Origin: CAVONV01 sp963697355
GTDB lineage: Bacteria > Acidobacteriota > Vicinamibacteria > Marinacidobacterales > DATDRI01
DNA: 64,000 nucleotides
Assembly (NCBI GenBank): GCA_963697355.1
Contig: CAVONV010000021.1
Coordinates: 558,001-622,000, forward strand
Direction of reading: 5' to 3'
Shown here: positions 48,153-60,300 of the stretch, piece after piece
How positions within the stretch are numbered: the stretch's first letter is position 1
Layout of the letters: each line of letters opens with the position of its first letter
Translations under genes and position numbers: made by a program
Notes under the pieces: model-generated
Database searches by the model: none
What the model was told of the DNA's origin: nothing
What the model saw: only the letters and a program-made list of their open reading frames with translations

Positions 48153-50123
48153 CCTCGTTTCTCCTTTCGGGCGGGACTGCCCGCCATTTCGATCAGTGAA
48201 TATCCATTTCGGAGCTCGTTCAACCGCTGAAGGCTGTCTTCCCGGTCGAGGAACCGGGGGCGAAGCGGCAGGGGCCGAAGCACCTTGCGCCACTGCAACT
48301 CCTTGATGATAGGCATATGATGGGCCGCGATTTTGCCGATGTAGAGGGGTTCCAGCTCGCCCCGATTCTTCACGTAGTCGAGAATGCGGAGCAACCCCCG
48401 CAGATACACCGCGTCCTTGATCAGACCGCCCCCGCGGAAGATCCGCATCGTGATCGTGAAAGCGGTCTTCTGGTCGAATTCGTACGTCCGGTCGAGCAGA
48501 CGATAGACCTCGGTGAATGAAGCCCCCTCGACGATGACTATGTGCCGCCACCACGCGCGCCGCCAGCAGGCGCAGGCGTGCCCGGCTGAGGCCGCCGACC
48601 AGATACTCGGCCAATACCGCCAGTCCCTCCTGGAGCTCGTCGTATCCCGCCAGCCCCACGTACAGCTGGCGAAAAGGCTGCGCGCGGCCGTTGTAGTAGG
48701 TCAGCAGGTGGGTCCCGACCTCATGGCTCAAGAGAGCCTCCACCCGGCGGTCTGGGAATTCGGGCATTCCTTCCGATCAGCAGCTGCCCCCGTGAAACCA
48801 TCAGCCCGGAATACATGTCCTCGCGCACCTGGACCGTGGCGGTGAATGCCGGGCTCATCCGGTGGTAGTAACTCAGCTCTTCCCGGGCCCGCTCGGCAAA
48901 GGCCGCGGCGTCCAGATGACCCTCTCGCCAGTCTTCGCGCGTCCGCGAGGGAAGTCTGTCCAGCAGGTCCCTGGCGGTTGAAACCAGCTTGCCGTCCAGT
49001 TTGCCGTACAACTGCAGACCGCCGTAGAGAAAGCGTTGGGTGTCGCGGTCGGCGAGCATCGTCAGCTGCCGATCCAGCTCCATCTGCTTTTCCCAAAACA
49101 GCTGCGCCAGCGTCGGGTCCTCGACGCGCTCGATGGGAATCTGGTACAGCCGTCGCTTCATCAGGACCGGGTCGATCGGCCGGGGCCGATATTGAAAAGA
49201 AGGCGCTTCCTGAAAGCGTTTCCGCTTGAAGCGATGCCACGCCGATTCGATGTTCACCGGCGTGACCAGGAGCAGAAAGTCGAACGAGTCACTGATGCCC
49301 GCCAGCTGCTCGTCCACTTCCCAGACCGCTTTGACCACCCGGCGCCGCCCCAACGCCTGATAGCTGGGCGGGGTGTGGGAGGTGTGCACTCGCGCGAACT
49401 GGTGGAAGGTTCGTTTCAAGGCCGGCGACAGAGCCCGCCTCAAGGTCCTCAGAATCAGTGGGTAAACCGTTTCACCGTCGGGGCTCCGGTAGATCGGGGC
49501 AACCCCCAGCCCGATCGTCCCGGCAGCGCAGCACTCGCATCTCATGAGCCGAGAGGATCGGCGGCAGCCCCGGCGGTCCCAGCCGACCGTCATACGCGAC
49601 CTCGACCTCCGCGGGCTTTCGGTGAATCTTGATTTTGCCCAGCCGAGCCCTGAGCGTCTCCGCTGTGTCCTGTAGGTCCTGACCTTTCGCGATGTGAATC
49701 TCAAAGACGGGATGATGCAACTCTCCCGACTGCGCCGCTTCCCGCTCGGGCAAATGCTCCGTCGACCAAACCTCTACCAACAGGAATGCTCCGAACGGCT
49801 TGGACAACGTCTCGATGACCCGGCGAAGTAAGGGAGCCAAGGCCGACGAAGCAGCCCGTTGTCCCGGAAACCACAAGATACGAGGCTTCCGCCATGACAA
49901 GGCGGTCCGTGCCTTGATCGTTTCGTCCCCGCGGCTGGCGGTGTAGGCAAAGGAAGGGCAACTGGCGGTCGATATGAAGTCGTCCCAGCCCCGCAAAGCT
50001 TCTCCTTACGGGTTGACCGCGCTCCAGCCGCCCGCTGATCTCTTCGATGACTTTCGTGGAGACCACTGGAGCCGCTGTCTTCGATCTCCGACGCTTGGGA
50101 ACAACCGTCACATTCCCTCTCAA
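48149..50123 (-). CDS. QEGLA-motif (DUF1704/TIGR02421) metalloprotein, several frameshifts
   Basis: About 658 codons. It starts MRGNVTVVPKRRRSKTAAPV at 50123. Homology passes through frames that change near 49860, 49550, 48765 and 48535. Successive markers are GRLHIDRQLPFLCLHRQP, FGAFLLVEVWSTEHLPE, AAGTIGLGVAPIYRS, then LLSHEVGTHLLTYYNG with an HExxH zinc site, and YDELQEGLAVLAEYLVGGL. The end is RIFRGGGLIKDAVYLRGLL. The family is related to the MATCAP tubulin-tail carboxypeptidases, so it may be a peptidase. It heads the three-gene operon. Whether the shifts are decay or error is open. Confidence 0.75.
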
Positions 50124-50280
50124 TTAAACTGTCTGCTCTAACTGAGAGCCATTTCTAGTGGGGACGGCCTCCAGTCCAGCAGGCATGACCGCCTGCGCGG
50201 CAAATACATTCACTATGTAACGCTTGATAGTGACGTCTTGCGTAAGATCCCGCATGTTCACCACTGATTCTGCCCCGAGC

Positions 50281-50390
50281 CTGTCCGCGCGGAGCGAACG
50301 GTGAGCGGGAGACCGTTCAGGATCTCCCTCCAATATATTAGACACAATGGCTCCCGAAATCGTCACATCTCGCGACACTGACTTTGGGGG
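50281..50390 (-). repeat. Interspersed element R2, copy b
   Basis: Reverse-oriented partner of 43628-43743. The hairpin preceding the core reads GTCGC-GAGAT-GTGAC here: an A-to-G change keeps the pair as G-U, a hint that the RNA stem is maintained. It lies in the 544-base gap 50124-50667, which holds no supported gene. Confidence 0.65.
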
Positions 50391-50667
50391 CCGTTCGAGC
50401 TGAAGCGAGGAAGGTTGGGAGCTCTGGAGGGGCTTAACATTGCGGTGCCGAGTGACGATGTTGAGGATTCGGAGGCCTGACAGAGTAGGAGAACGAGTCT
50501 CGATCTGAAACTCGGCTGGACTCGCGGGCTGACGCGCCCGGTTGGCCTCAGAAAACGGGTACTGTTTCATCCACGACACGATAGCATGTTGGCGCCGAAA
50601 CTGCCTGGAGATCGTGCCGATCCACATGTTCCCTTATTTGGTGGGAATCCCCTGTTGACGATTTGGA

Positions 50668-51921
50668 TCAAAGCCAGGTCTTTTTGTGCGCCTCGTCGGG
50701 ACCGTCTTCTGAGAGCGTCTCGTCGAGCGCCTGCCATGCATGTTCAGCTATTCTTCGCAGCAGCTTGCACCCGAGCCGAGGAAGCCGTTGCGCCATCTTT
50801 GTGAAATTGTCGCGAGGGAAAAACAGAATGGCGCTGGGTTCTTCCGCTTCGATGGTGACCCGAGCCCGCCATGAGCGGATCAGCGCGAGCTCCCCAAACG
50901 TGTCCGCCCTTCTGAGTTCCGAAACGAGCTCGTTCCCTTTGCGGACATTTAGTTTGCCATCTAGGACAACGAAGAGCCCGTCAGCGACGTCTCCTCGCCC
51001 AATGACGCGCTCGCTGGCTTCGCAATGTCGAATAATGGAGTTGTTCAAGATGCGGGTGAGCAGGTTGAAAGGAAGACCCTTGAACAAGCCGGTGTTTCCA
51101 AGTGTCGCGAGCTTGAGTTGTATCTCCTGTGCTCTTTGTAATCCTGCCTGTCCTTCGAGCTCGTCCCGGCACATGGATACAAGGATCAGCGTGATGTTGT
51201 CTTTTCCGCCCCTGTCGTTAGCTAGTTTCACCAACCGGGTGCCTGTCCTTTCGAGGTCGTCGGGTGCGAGCATCTCGAGGATCTCTCCCGGATCGGTGAG
51301 GTGTTGAGTCAAGCCGTCGGAACAAAGAAGGCATACGTCTCCGGGAACGAGGTCGAAAAATAACGTGTCCACTGAAACCGATTGCTGATTACCCACAGAG
51401 CGCGTGAGCACGTGAGCCATTGGGCTCGCGGCGGCCCTGGAAGGGTCAATAGTGCTGCCTTTCTGCACCAACTCATTTATAAGAGTGTGGTCGTTGCTGA
51501 TGAGGTGGACTTTGCCGTCTCGGATGATGTAGAGGCGGCTATCTCCAACATGTGCCATGATAGCTTTGTCGTCAACGACGAGTAGAAGCGTCAGTGTCGT
51601 GGCCATGCCGGCGTGCTCTTTGTCCGTTGATGCTAGCTCGTAAACCCGACGACAGGCTTCCTGGACCGCACCTTCCGCGACTTCGATCAGCTTGAAGTGT
51701 CCACCGGGTGTCTCTTGTGATCGTTCGATGAAGCTCTTTCTTTCGGCGACGTAATCTTCCACCGTTTTCACTGCGAGCTGCGAAGCGACCTCACCGGAAG
51801 CGTGTCCGCCGAGGCCGTCGGACACAACATAGAGTCCGAGACTCGGCGAGACGAGAAAACTGTCCTCGTTCTGGTTTCGAGTCCTTCCTACATCACTTAG
51901 GCCAAAGGACTGTGTGAGCAT
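50668..51921 (-). CDS. PP2C protein phosphatase with cyclic-nucleotide-binding domain
   Basis: 417 residues from the ATG at 51921 (GGAGGG 7 bases upstream). Residues about 1-245 are a PPM/PP2C phosphatase: GRTRNQNEDSF, VVSDGLGGHASGEVAS, AHVGDSRLY, LLCSDGLT and GGKDNITLI supply the metal-binding Asp residues. Residues about 285-400 form a cNMP-binding domain with DGLFVVLDGKLNV and FGELALIRSWRARVT, the phosphate-binding cassette. A cyclic nucleotide may thus control dephosphorylation of Ser/Thr phosphoproteins. It is followed after 29 bases by an ion permease gene on the same side of the cluster. No kinase is in the window. Confidence 0.9.
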   Translation of the reverse strand: MLTQSFGLSDVGRTRNQNEDSFLVSPSLGLYVVSDGLGGHASGEVASQLAVKTVEDYVAERKSFIERSQETPGGHFKLIEVAEGAVQEACRRVYELASTDKEHAGMATTLTLLLVVDDKAIMAHVGDSRLYIIRDGKVHLISNDHTLINELVQKGSTIDPSRAAASPMAHVLTRSVGNQQSVSVDTLFFDLVPGDVCLLCSDGLTQHLTDPGEILEMLAPDDLERTGTRLVKLANDRGGKDNITLILVSMCRDELEGQAGLQRAQEIQLKLATLGNTGLFKGLPFNLLTRILNNSIIRHCEASERVIGRGDVADGLFVVLDGKLNVRKGNELVSELRRADTFGELALIRSWRARVTIEAEEPSAILFFPRDNFTKMAQRLPRLGCKLLRRIAEHAWQALDETLSEDGPDEAHKKTWL

Positions 51922-51949
51922 CTTCATTCCCTCCAAGCGGGGACCTCAG

Positions 51950-54232
51950 CTAAGCGTCGGGCCCACTCTTTTCTGAGGCATTGTCACTTAGGTCGGGCAG
52001 CGCGGATGCTATCTCTTCTGAAGTCTGCACCAGCTTACCTACGAAAAGACTCGAGTTCTTCACAAAAAAGACCGTTCTCAAGGGTTCGGAGACGTCGACC
52101 ATGCGCTGCGCGTAAGGCTCTAGGTCTTCGTCCTTCTCCGGCGGGTCCAGTCCCAGAAACACGATGTCGGCTTCTGAGCTCTCGCGATGAATGATCTCCC
52201 TAACGGTCTCATTTCTTGGATGGATCATCACCGTTGCGGTGGCCGAGATCCGGATCTCGGGGATGAGTCGCTGCAGGTAACGCTCGATGTTTTTTTGCAT
52301 GAGCTCATTCGAGGCCACACTGAGGATGCGAATAGCAGTGTTTCGCCATTCGGGATTGAGGGTTAGAAGATGAGCCAGCAGAAGCATGAGGTCGCCGGCG
52401 TGTTGGAGGCCGCCCCACCAGATGTGTATCACACGTTCTACTTCTCCCCGTGGTATCAATCCGGGTTGTATGCGGCCGATGACCACGGACTTGTTCAAAC
52501 GCTCCAGCCGGTTGACAACGTGAAGAAACTCAACAGTTCTACTCAAGTCTCGCGGCCAACCGAGAAAGATCGTATTGCTGTCCAGACCACCAAAGCCGTT
52601 TGCCTGCGCTACGTCGGTGATCCCGGAGATCACATCCCGCACCACATCGACTTCACCGAACGCCACCAGTTCTTCTCGCCGGAGCATCCGAAAGATCCGA
52701 TCCTCTTTCTGGCGAACATCGATCTCTTCCGTCAAAAGATCGCCAACAACCAGCTCGCATACCGTGACGACTCCCCGGCCTTGACTAAACCAGGTGCCGA
52801 AACGAATGAGGTCGAGGCGTCCCTCGGCGTCATCCACGAAAACCAGCACGTGGGGACGCCAATTGCGTGGGGTCATGGCGCGCTGTGCGAGGCGGACGAG
52901 CGACCATCGGACCAGTGCTTCGTACACTCCCCGACGAACGTCGCCCCAAGCCGCTCGCCGCTCCCGCCGTGCGAAAATCGCCCATAGGGCTATTTCAATG
53001 ATGATCGCGGCGATAGCGACCTTCGCATTGATGAGGAACATTACGGTAAAGCACCCGACGCCCCCGAGGAGGCAGATGCTCCACGGGACTCGCAGGCGAG
53101 GTCGCCAGGAGGGATCGCCGGAGAGTGTCTCCAACGCTGCCACCACGTTCATCGTACCGTATACCGTCAGAAAGAACATGGTTACGACCGGCGCCACCGC
53201 GTTCAGGTCTCCGAGCATCACCGCTCCGAGGGCGATCGCCATGGAGACGACAAGACCCGGGATGGGTTCTCCGCGACCATGGCCGGAAACCCGACCGAGA
53301 AATCGGGGCGCCAGTCCATCCGACGCCAGCGCCTGTAGGGTTCTTGGTGCCCCTAGAACAGAGCCTACTGCGGAGGAGAAAATCGCTCCCCAGAGCCCGG
53401 GAAGCACCAGGGCGGCGCCGAGGGGTGCGATCTTGGTCCAGATGAGAGGTTCCTGAAGCAGGGCTTCCGGTGTGGCGCCCTTGAGAAGAAGGAATGGAAT
53501 CGCCAGGTAAATGGCAAAACCTGTTAGGGTAGCAGCCAGTGCACCGCGCGGAATCGCCTTGATCGGATCTCGGAGATCGCCGGAAAGCCCCAAGCCCGCC
53601 ATGATTCCCGTCACCGCGGGAAAGAAAACTGCAAATACCACCCAGAAGTCCGCTATCGGTCCCGGTTCGGGGACGGAGACCGCCACTCGTGGTCCGAGAA
53701 TCGAGCCCGCGCCTAAGGCGCCGATCGATATTGCGATCAGGACCATGATAGGAGTTTGGGCTTTTAGAGCGACCCCTGCACCGCGGTAGGCAAGCGCTCC
53801 TACTGCGATCGTGATGACGAACGCAGCCACTTGAACTGGCACGTTGGGCCAGAGTATGCGCAGGGACTCGGCAAGGCCGAATGCGTAGAGGGTTACGGAA
53901 AACGCCTGCGACAGGAACAAAGGTAAACCGATCGCGCCACCAAACTCTAAGCCGAGGCTGCGGGAAATAATGTAATATGCACCTCCTACGCCGACCTTGA
54001 TGTTCGTCGCGATCGCGGAAAACGACAATGTCGTGACCAGCGTGATCACGTTGGCCATCACCACGATGAAAATGGTCTTCGTCAGGCCCACCTGTCCGGT
54101 CACCCAACCGAGTCGTAGGTACATGATGACACCGAGAATCGTGAGAACGGTCGGCGTGTAGACACCCAAGAAGGCACCAAGTTTCCCATCTTTCACTGCT
54201 AGCTTTTCCTTGCTTGTAAACATTGCTCTCAC
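51950..54232 (-). CDS. SLC12-type cation/chloride cotransporter-like permease (2)
   Basis: 760-residue paralog of the gene at 43915. GAFLGVYTPTVLTILGVIMY opens the transport domain of about 12 helices, and GVGGAYYIISRSLGLEFGGA follows. The C-terminal soluble domain begins NWRPHVLVFVDDAEGRLDLI, ending with ADIVFLGLDPPEKDED. The first codon listed is GTG, and an ATG three codons later is also possible. It is transcribed upstream of the PP2C-cNMP gene on the minus strand with 28 bases between, so the two are probably cotranscribed and the phosphatase may regulate this transporter. Confidence 0.86.
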   Translation of the reverse strand: MRAMFTSKEKLAVKDGKLGAFLGVYTPTVLTILGVIMYLRLGWVTGQVGLTKTIFIVVMANVITLVTTLSFSAIATNIKVGVGGAYYIISRSLGLEFGGAIGLPLFLSQAFSVTLYAFGLAESLRILWPNVPVQVAAFVITIAVGALAYRGAGVALKAQTPIMVLIAISIGALGAGSILGPRVAVSVPEPGPIADFWVVFAVFFPAVTGIMAGLGLSGDLRDPIKAIPRGALAATLTGFAIYLAIPFLLLKGATPEALLQEPLIWTKIAPLGAALVLPGLWGAIFSSAVGSVLGAPRTLQALASDGLAPRFLGRVSGHGRGEPIPGLVVSMAIALGAVMLGDLNAVAPVVTMFFLTVYGTMNVVAALETLSGDPSWRPRLRVPWSICLLGGVGCFTVMFLINAKVAIAAIIIEIALWAIFARRERRAAWGDVRRGVYEALVRWSLVRLAQRAMTPRNWRPHVLVFVDDAEGRLDLIRFGTWFSQGRGVVTVCELVVGDLLTEEIDVRQKEDRIFRMLRREELVAFGEVDVVRDVISGITDVAQANGFGGLDSNTIFLGWPRDLSRTVEFLHVVNRLERLNKSVVIGRIQPGLIPRGEVERVIHIWWGGLQHAGDLMLLLAHLLTLNPEWRNTAIRILSVASNELMQKNIERYLQRLIPEIRISATATVMIHPRNETVREIIHRESSEADIVFLGLDPPEKDEDLEPYAQRMVDVSEPLRTVFFVKNSSLFVGKLVQTSEEIASALPDLSDNASEKSGPDA

Positions 54233-54341
54233 TGCTTTATCGACTGTCTCGACGTGAATTTCAAGAATCTCGCGCGATTCGCCACGCTGGTGAACCAGCG
54301 CTTGTTTGGACTACCAAAATCATTGCTATCAAGAGCTGAGC

Positions 54342-57300
54342 CTAGAAAGCATGTCCAAAGGTAAACCAGAAGCGGTTGGCCTTCTCCCATGGTTGGCGGT
54401 CGAGCACCCGAGCCCAGTCGAGTCTCAGCATACCGAACGGAGCGTCGACTCGGAGGCCAAAGCCGGCGCTATGCCGCAAGTTGATGGGATTGAAGTCCGC
54501 GAGATCGAGAAACACGTTGCCAGCGTCGTAGAACGCCACTCCTCCGACCCAACGATAGACGGGAAAGCGTATCTCTTGGTTTAGAACGACCAGGGCCTCG
54601 CCACCGATATTGGTATCCGCCACCGGATCCACCGGACCGAGGTCGTCCTGAGCAAAACCCCGAACCGTGGTCCCCCCACCGGCTCGAAATCGATCCTCTG
54701 GGAGAAGGACCTGTCCCAAGCCCTGGGCAAGACCGATGCGGTAGCTCGAAGCCCACACGACCTCGCCAGACAGAGGCCAGAAAGCGTATAGCTGTCCGAA
54801 GAGCTTGGCAAAACGGATATCGGAACCGAGAGCGCCTGGTGCAGCCTGAAAAGTAAGGTTCCAAAATCGACCGCGGCGTGGGCTTAGCACGCTGTTACGG
54901 GTGTCTTGAAAGAGAGAGGCGGTAAAAATCGCGCGATCCGCTGTGAAGTCGAATGAGAAAGGACCTGTGAACACTTTTCCTGTCGTGTGAGTTCGTTTGA
55001 AGGTGGAGCTCCATTGAGCACCGAGTCTTTCTTTCAGGCGACGCGTTTGCTGGAAAGTAAAGCTCCAGCTACGCGTATCGGCGAAGTCTTCCTCGTCCGT
55101 CTCCCACGCGAACAACAAGTCGGTGTCGAGCCGATGGCCGGAAAGATACGGCGTACGAAATGTCGTCCGCACAAGACTTCCCTTCGAGCTCCAACGGGTC
55201 GTCAGAGAGGCATGCTGAGCGCCTCCGAACAAATTGGGCGCCTGTGTTTCCGTCACTAGTTCCAATCCGCTCTCGGCCTCAAAGCGAACTCCGTAGTTGA
55301 ACGCAAGTTCCGATAACTCGCTGACTTCGACTATCACATCGCTTTCCGAGACGCGGGTATCGGTGGGTTCGATCCTCACGTCCACCGAACGGAAGACACC
55401 CAGTTCGTAGAGCCGACGCTGGCTTTGTGTGAAATCGGATATACGGACCGGGTCTCCTTTTTTGAAGACGAGCTCACGCGCAATGGTACTCGTACGGGTG
55501 CGGCGGTTGCCGACCACTTTGACGTTCCCAACCCGGGATCGTAGGCCTTCCTCTATTTGGAATATGATCTTCAAATCTTGATCCCGGCGCTCAAACTGGC
55601 TCTCTATGCGGGCTTGCGAGAAGCCTTCTCGCCGGTAGAGGTTGGCCAAGGCCGAACGGTCATGGATGAAGTCCGACAGATTGAACGGACGGCCCTCGCT
55701 GGGCCGCATTTGTTGCCTCAACCGGACCTCGGAAAGTGAGTCCGCCCGGCGTAGCTCGATCTGGGAAACCGTCAATACCGCACCTTCCTCGATAGGTATA
55801 GCCACGCGAAACTCCCCGGAGTCTTCCTCGTAAATCGTCTGCGGCTCTCCAATTTTTGCATCCAGGTAGCCTCGAGAGGCGTAGTACAACCGGAGGGCTT
55901 CCCGGAGGCGGCCTGTTTTTCCCGATACCATTTCAAAGAACTCTATCGAGGATCGAGAGGGCAAAGCATTGGTGAGCTCTTGGACGGAGATAGCCTGAAT
56001 CCCATCGAATGCAAGGACGATTCGTTTACCCTTTGGGCCTTTGTCTACGGTGAAGGTAATGCGTCGCCAACCGTCGCCGGTATCGATTGCTGAAGGGATG
56101 ACTCTGGCAAGATAGTATCCGTCACTCTGTAGCGTCCTTTCGGCTTTCGTAGCCAGCTCGGTCACGAGGACACTCTCGGGAATTCTTCCATCCCAGGACT
56201 TCTCTGTGGCGTTGCGGACCGCGCGTCCTGCATCGTCTCCTTCCCAATGGATTTCCACGGGCTTTCCCGTCTGAAAGCGGAAAGTAAGACTTACGTTTCG
56301 GTCCCCGGACGGCTTCGCGTTGACGTCGACGATGGCACTCAGGTAGCCGCGTCCACTCAAATAACTTCGCGCGCGATCGGCCGCCTCCATTGCCCGCCAG
56401 TAGTCGTAAGGGCTTCCGACTTTCAAGCGGAAGCTCTTCCTCAACTCCTTTTCTTCGGATCCCTTGAATTCACCCTCCAGCTCAATCGACACGATTTTCG
56501 AGCGTTTGTCCCGCCCGCTTCCTCGAGGACGGCCACGAACATACCAGTTGAGCTTTTGAGACACACTTCCCGCGAACGTGTTGTCTTCCTGGCGAACAGC
56601 GCGAAGAACAAGGTTCTGAGGAAGCTGGTAGTCCAGGATCCAAAGTTGGCTCTGCGTGTCGTTGAGGCCTATGGAGTACGTCAGGAAAAGGTCTTGAGTG
56701 ATGGCCTTCCCCAGGCTGAAGCGCACTCCCGGATCCACTTCGCTCCCGATCTGAGAGGGACCGACGGAGAGCCGGTCGAAGGGGAGCACCGCACCAAGCT
56801 CACGTTGCGCCAATCCCGCCAGCGTGCCGGATAAGTAAGAAGAAACCTGTTCGCGAGCGAGCTGCTGTCCTGCCGGGACCTTGTCGAGAGTTCTTCCGGT
56901 GACGAGTAACGACGCAACATCCGCCCGGGTCAGGTCCGGTTCATCGGGAGCCGTGAGTGTCACTGTGAGGTTGTCGGTGCTACCCTGTAGCTGCAAAACG
57001 ATATCTACTCCCGACACGTTGGTCCGTGCACGGAGGTCGATCTGTGTAGGCCCGGTGGGGTAGCCGCTGAGGGCCAAGCGGGCGGACTCGATCTGATAGA
57101 CATGTCCACCGAATCGGAGTTCCCCGTCGGGCTGTGCGATGATGATACCATCGACTTCCGGAGACGCGAGTGTTCCTCCCAATCGTAAGTTCACGCCCCC
57201 CTGCATCTGAGCCAGGTTGTTGTCGATACGGGCATCGTTCTCGGTTCGAACGCGCAGATCGAGTCGCACTTTGTCCAAGAAGGACTCCTCTTCAACAAAC

Positions 57301-60300
57301 GCCGCTGCTTCCTGTCTCAGCGCGCTCAATAGCTCGGACTGGAGGGTGAGGTTGCGCCTGAAAAGCACCTCGAGCAAACGCCCTTCACCTGAAAGCAGAA
57401 AATAGTCCTCCTCCCCTCTGAAGCGAAACGAGCCGGAAAGAGAGCTTCGTAGACCTTCGGGATAGTCGAGCCGTACGGCTTCGCAGGCGAGTTCGGCATC
57501 GATCCAGCCTGTTCCAGGGCCCGACAGCGACACGATCCCGGAACCTTCTATACTGCCACCTCCCGCGTCTGCGGCGAGATTCGATACGACGATCGATTGG
57601 TTTTGGATGCGGAGATCTCCACGAATATTGGAGACGACCAGCGCCGGCTCCCTGAATACTAACTGCAGGCCGCGAAGACTCCCGCTCCCATCCATCCGAA
57701 GTCCGTCCGGACCGCCTTTTATCTCCAGCGCGGTCTCAACGTTTCCCGAGACGACCGGTCCTCCCTCTGCGCTGATCCAAGGGTTCAACAGTGCGCTATC
57801 GAGATTCCCCTCGATGTGAGACTCCCACGTGACGCCTTCATCCGAAAGAGCGACCTGGGCCTGGACGATAAGGTTGGTCCCCGCTCCAGCAAGCTCGAGG
57901 GAGGGTAAGCGGAATCCTCCTTTGTCGAGATACCATGGAGCAGACTTCGTGTTTTTGACGCTCAGTCCCGTCCATCCACCGCGTATCTCAGGAATCTCTC
58001 CGGCCCCGCGCACGGATTCGAAATCGAATCCCGAAGCGGAAATAATACCGGACATGCTGAACAATAGGGATGGATTGGCAGACGGATCCCCGGTCGATGG
58101 CAATAGCTCCCCCAAGTCGAAACGGCGAATATCTAACCGAAGTTTTGCTGGCCTTTCAGGACTTGGAGCACGCCAGGGTAGCTCGCCGTCCATTTGGAAC
58201 TCGCCTCTTAACGCCGAGCCCTGGAGATCTCGCAGTATGAGCATTCCCTGTGCCGCGGTTAGTCGAGCCGTCACCCCATCCACACGAATCTGCTCCCACG
58301 TACCACTCCCATCCTCAATCTGCAACTCACCTTCAAGCTCGGGATGTGACCACGTCCCCTCGAGGCGCAAGTCCAGTCGGCCCTGCCCTTCAACCTGTGC
58401 GGTCGGGTAAAGTGTGTTCAGCAGCTCGAGCCTCACGTTTCCCTTGGTGAGGAGACCCAAGCTTGCCTCTGCGCCCAACGGAACTTGACCTTCGATAGAG
58501 AGGTCGGTGTCGGTTCCCACGATATGTAGGTCTTTGACTTGGACAGAATTCCGATCGCCTTGCAGATGGAAAGGCGCGCCGGTTCCTCCAGTGATTCCTA
58601 GATAACTCCCAACGATCTCGTCCACGCGAACGACATAGAGGATGTCGCCCGGATGAAAAGCGGAGAAGGATATTTGTGCTTGGCCACGAGCTGCCAACCG
58701 GGCTTGGGCCTCGACTAACGATGGAAATGCACTAAAAAGCTCATCGAACGGAAGCTCCGAGAGATGAAATCTTGCCTCGACTGGATAAGGGCTCTCCAGA
58801 CGGCACTGGCCGGAGGCGAGCAACCAATCCTCGGGGAGGCGAGCTTCCAGCCACACCATACTTCCGTCCGAGCGAGCGGTTAAGGAAACACTGGGCAAGG
58901 GTTCACCTCGAAGCGATGTCTCGGCAAGCGTTAGCCGGGCCTCCCCTACAGGGGCATCGATCGGACCTTCGAGCTCGACAGCAACTGAGGTAACCACGGT
59001 CTCGAGATCGGGCAGGACCTCGCGTGCTCGAGGGTGTTGGCTGAGGCGCAGTCCCTCTCCGCGAAGGTTTGCCGAGAGTTGTCGTGAGTCGATGCGGTAG
59101 CTTCCCGATGCCTCCATAAATGAGCCATCATCGAGCTGCATGCTCAGCTCGTCAACAAGAAGCAAGGGTCCAGATTTCCTGAGACTCAGGGAGGCCTCGC
59201 CCCGAGCATCGGAGGGCAAGTGTAAAGGGCGCAGGTGGATAGACCCGGATAAGTCCGGATCGTCCACAGGACCGGTAACCACAAACGATCCGCGGAGTGT
59301 CCCCTTGATCGTGGGCTCTGGTGACTGCCAAGGCCAGGAAATATCCACGCCTTCGAGGCTGGTGCTCAGATCCCAGAGCCCTGCGTCGGCCGATAGAGGA
59401 ACGCCGCCTTGGGCCAAAAGAGTCCCGTTTCTTCCACGCAATGACAGCGTCTCTACCGCAAGTCGATTCCTAGCCATGCGAAGTTCGCCGTCGAGCTCGA
59501 AGAGGTCTCCCCCCAGTTGAAGATTCCGGCCGGTCAAGCTCGTGGTCAAGGAAATGTCCTGAATGGAACCGGACGCATGTCCTTCGGCAGTGAGGGTTCC
59601 ATCCAAGCCTTCAGGGAGTACGGGTCCGCCGAGCGAACGAAGCAAGAAACGTAGGTCCGTAAGGGTCTCAAGCCGCCCCCCGAACGAGGCGTCGAGCTTG
59701 CCCCCAAGTTCCATTTGAGCGTCGAGATCTATCCTAGAGTGCGGAAGGGCAATCTGCTCCGAAGTCAGTTGAAGGAGCTCGTCCCGCACCGAGAAAAGGA
59801 GATTCCCCTCAAGAGGAATGCCTTCCACTCCCTCGTGGGGAGAAAGATTGATGGCGCCTTCGCCCACCGTTTGTTCGAAGTTCCAGTCCGCCAGAAATAG
59901 TCGGATTTCACCGGATGCCTGAGCGTTGAGTGGGAGCGGTCGTGCCAAAAGATCATGAACCAGCGGCGGGATCTGGATGCCGTCGATTTTAGCCTGAACC
60001 GACTGACGGTTTTCCTCCGCATCCAGTTGCGCCTGCAATGAGCCGCCATAACCGGTGGCGGCGAGCCGGCTCGATTCGAACACTCCATTCACGAGCCGCG
60101 CCTGCGCGTCGAGCGCGAAAGGGCCCAACGTTCTCCACCACAACCCACTCGACTGAACCTCAGCTTCCAGACGCTCGCCTTGCTCATTTGCCTCGAGATG
60201 GATCGATCCAGAAAGGTCGCCACTAACCTCGATGCGAGGATCCAGCTCACGCATCACGCCAGCGTCCAACTGAAGATTCGCATCCAGGGTGGCAAAGAAA

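Noticed and set aside
50124..50627. 167-codon minus-strand frame
   Set aside because: Covers the R2 repeat, with the R2 core translating to the same short peptide in an unrelated place at 43.7 kb; otherwise no domain resemblance.
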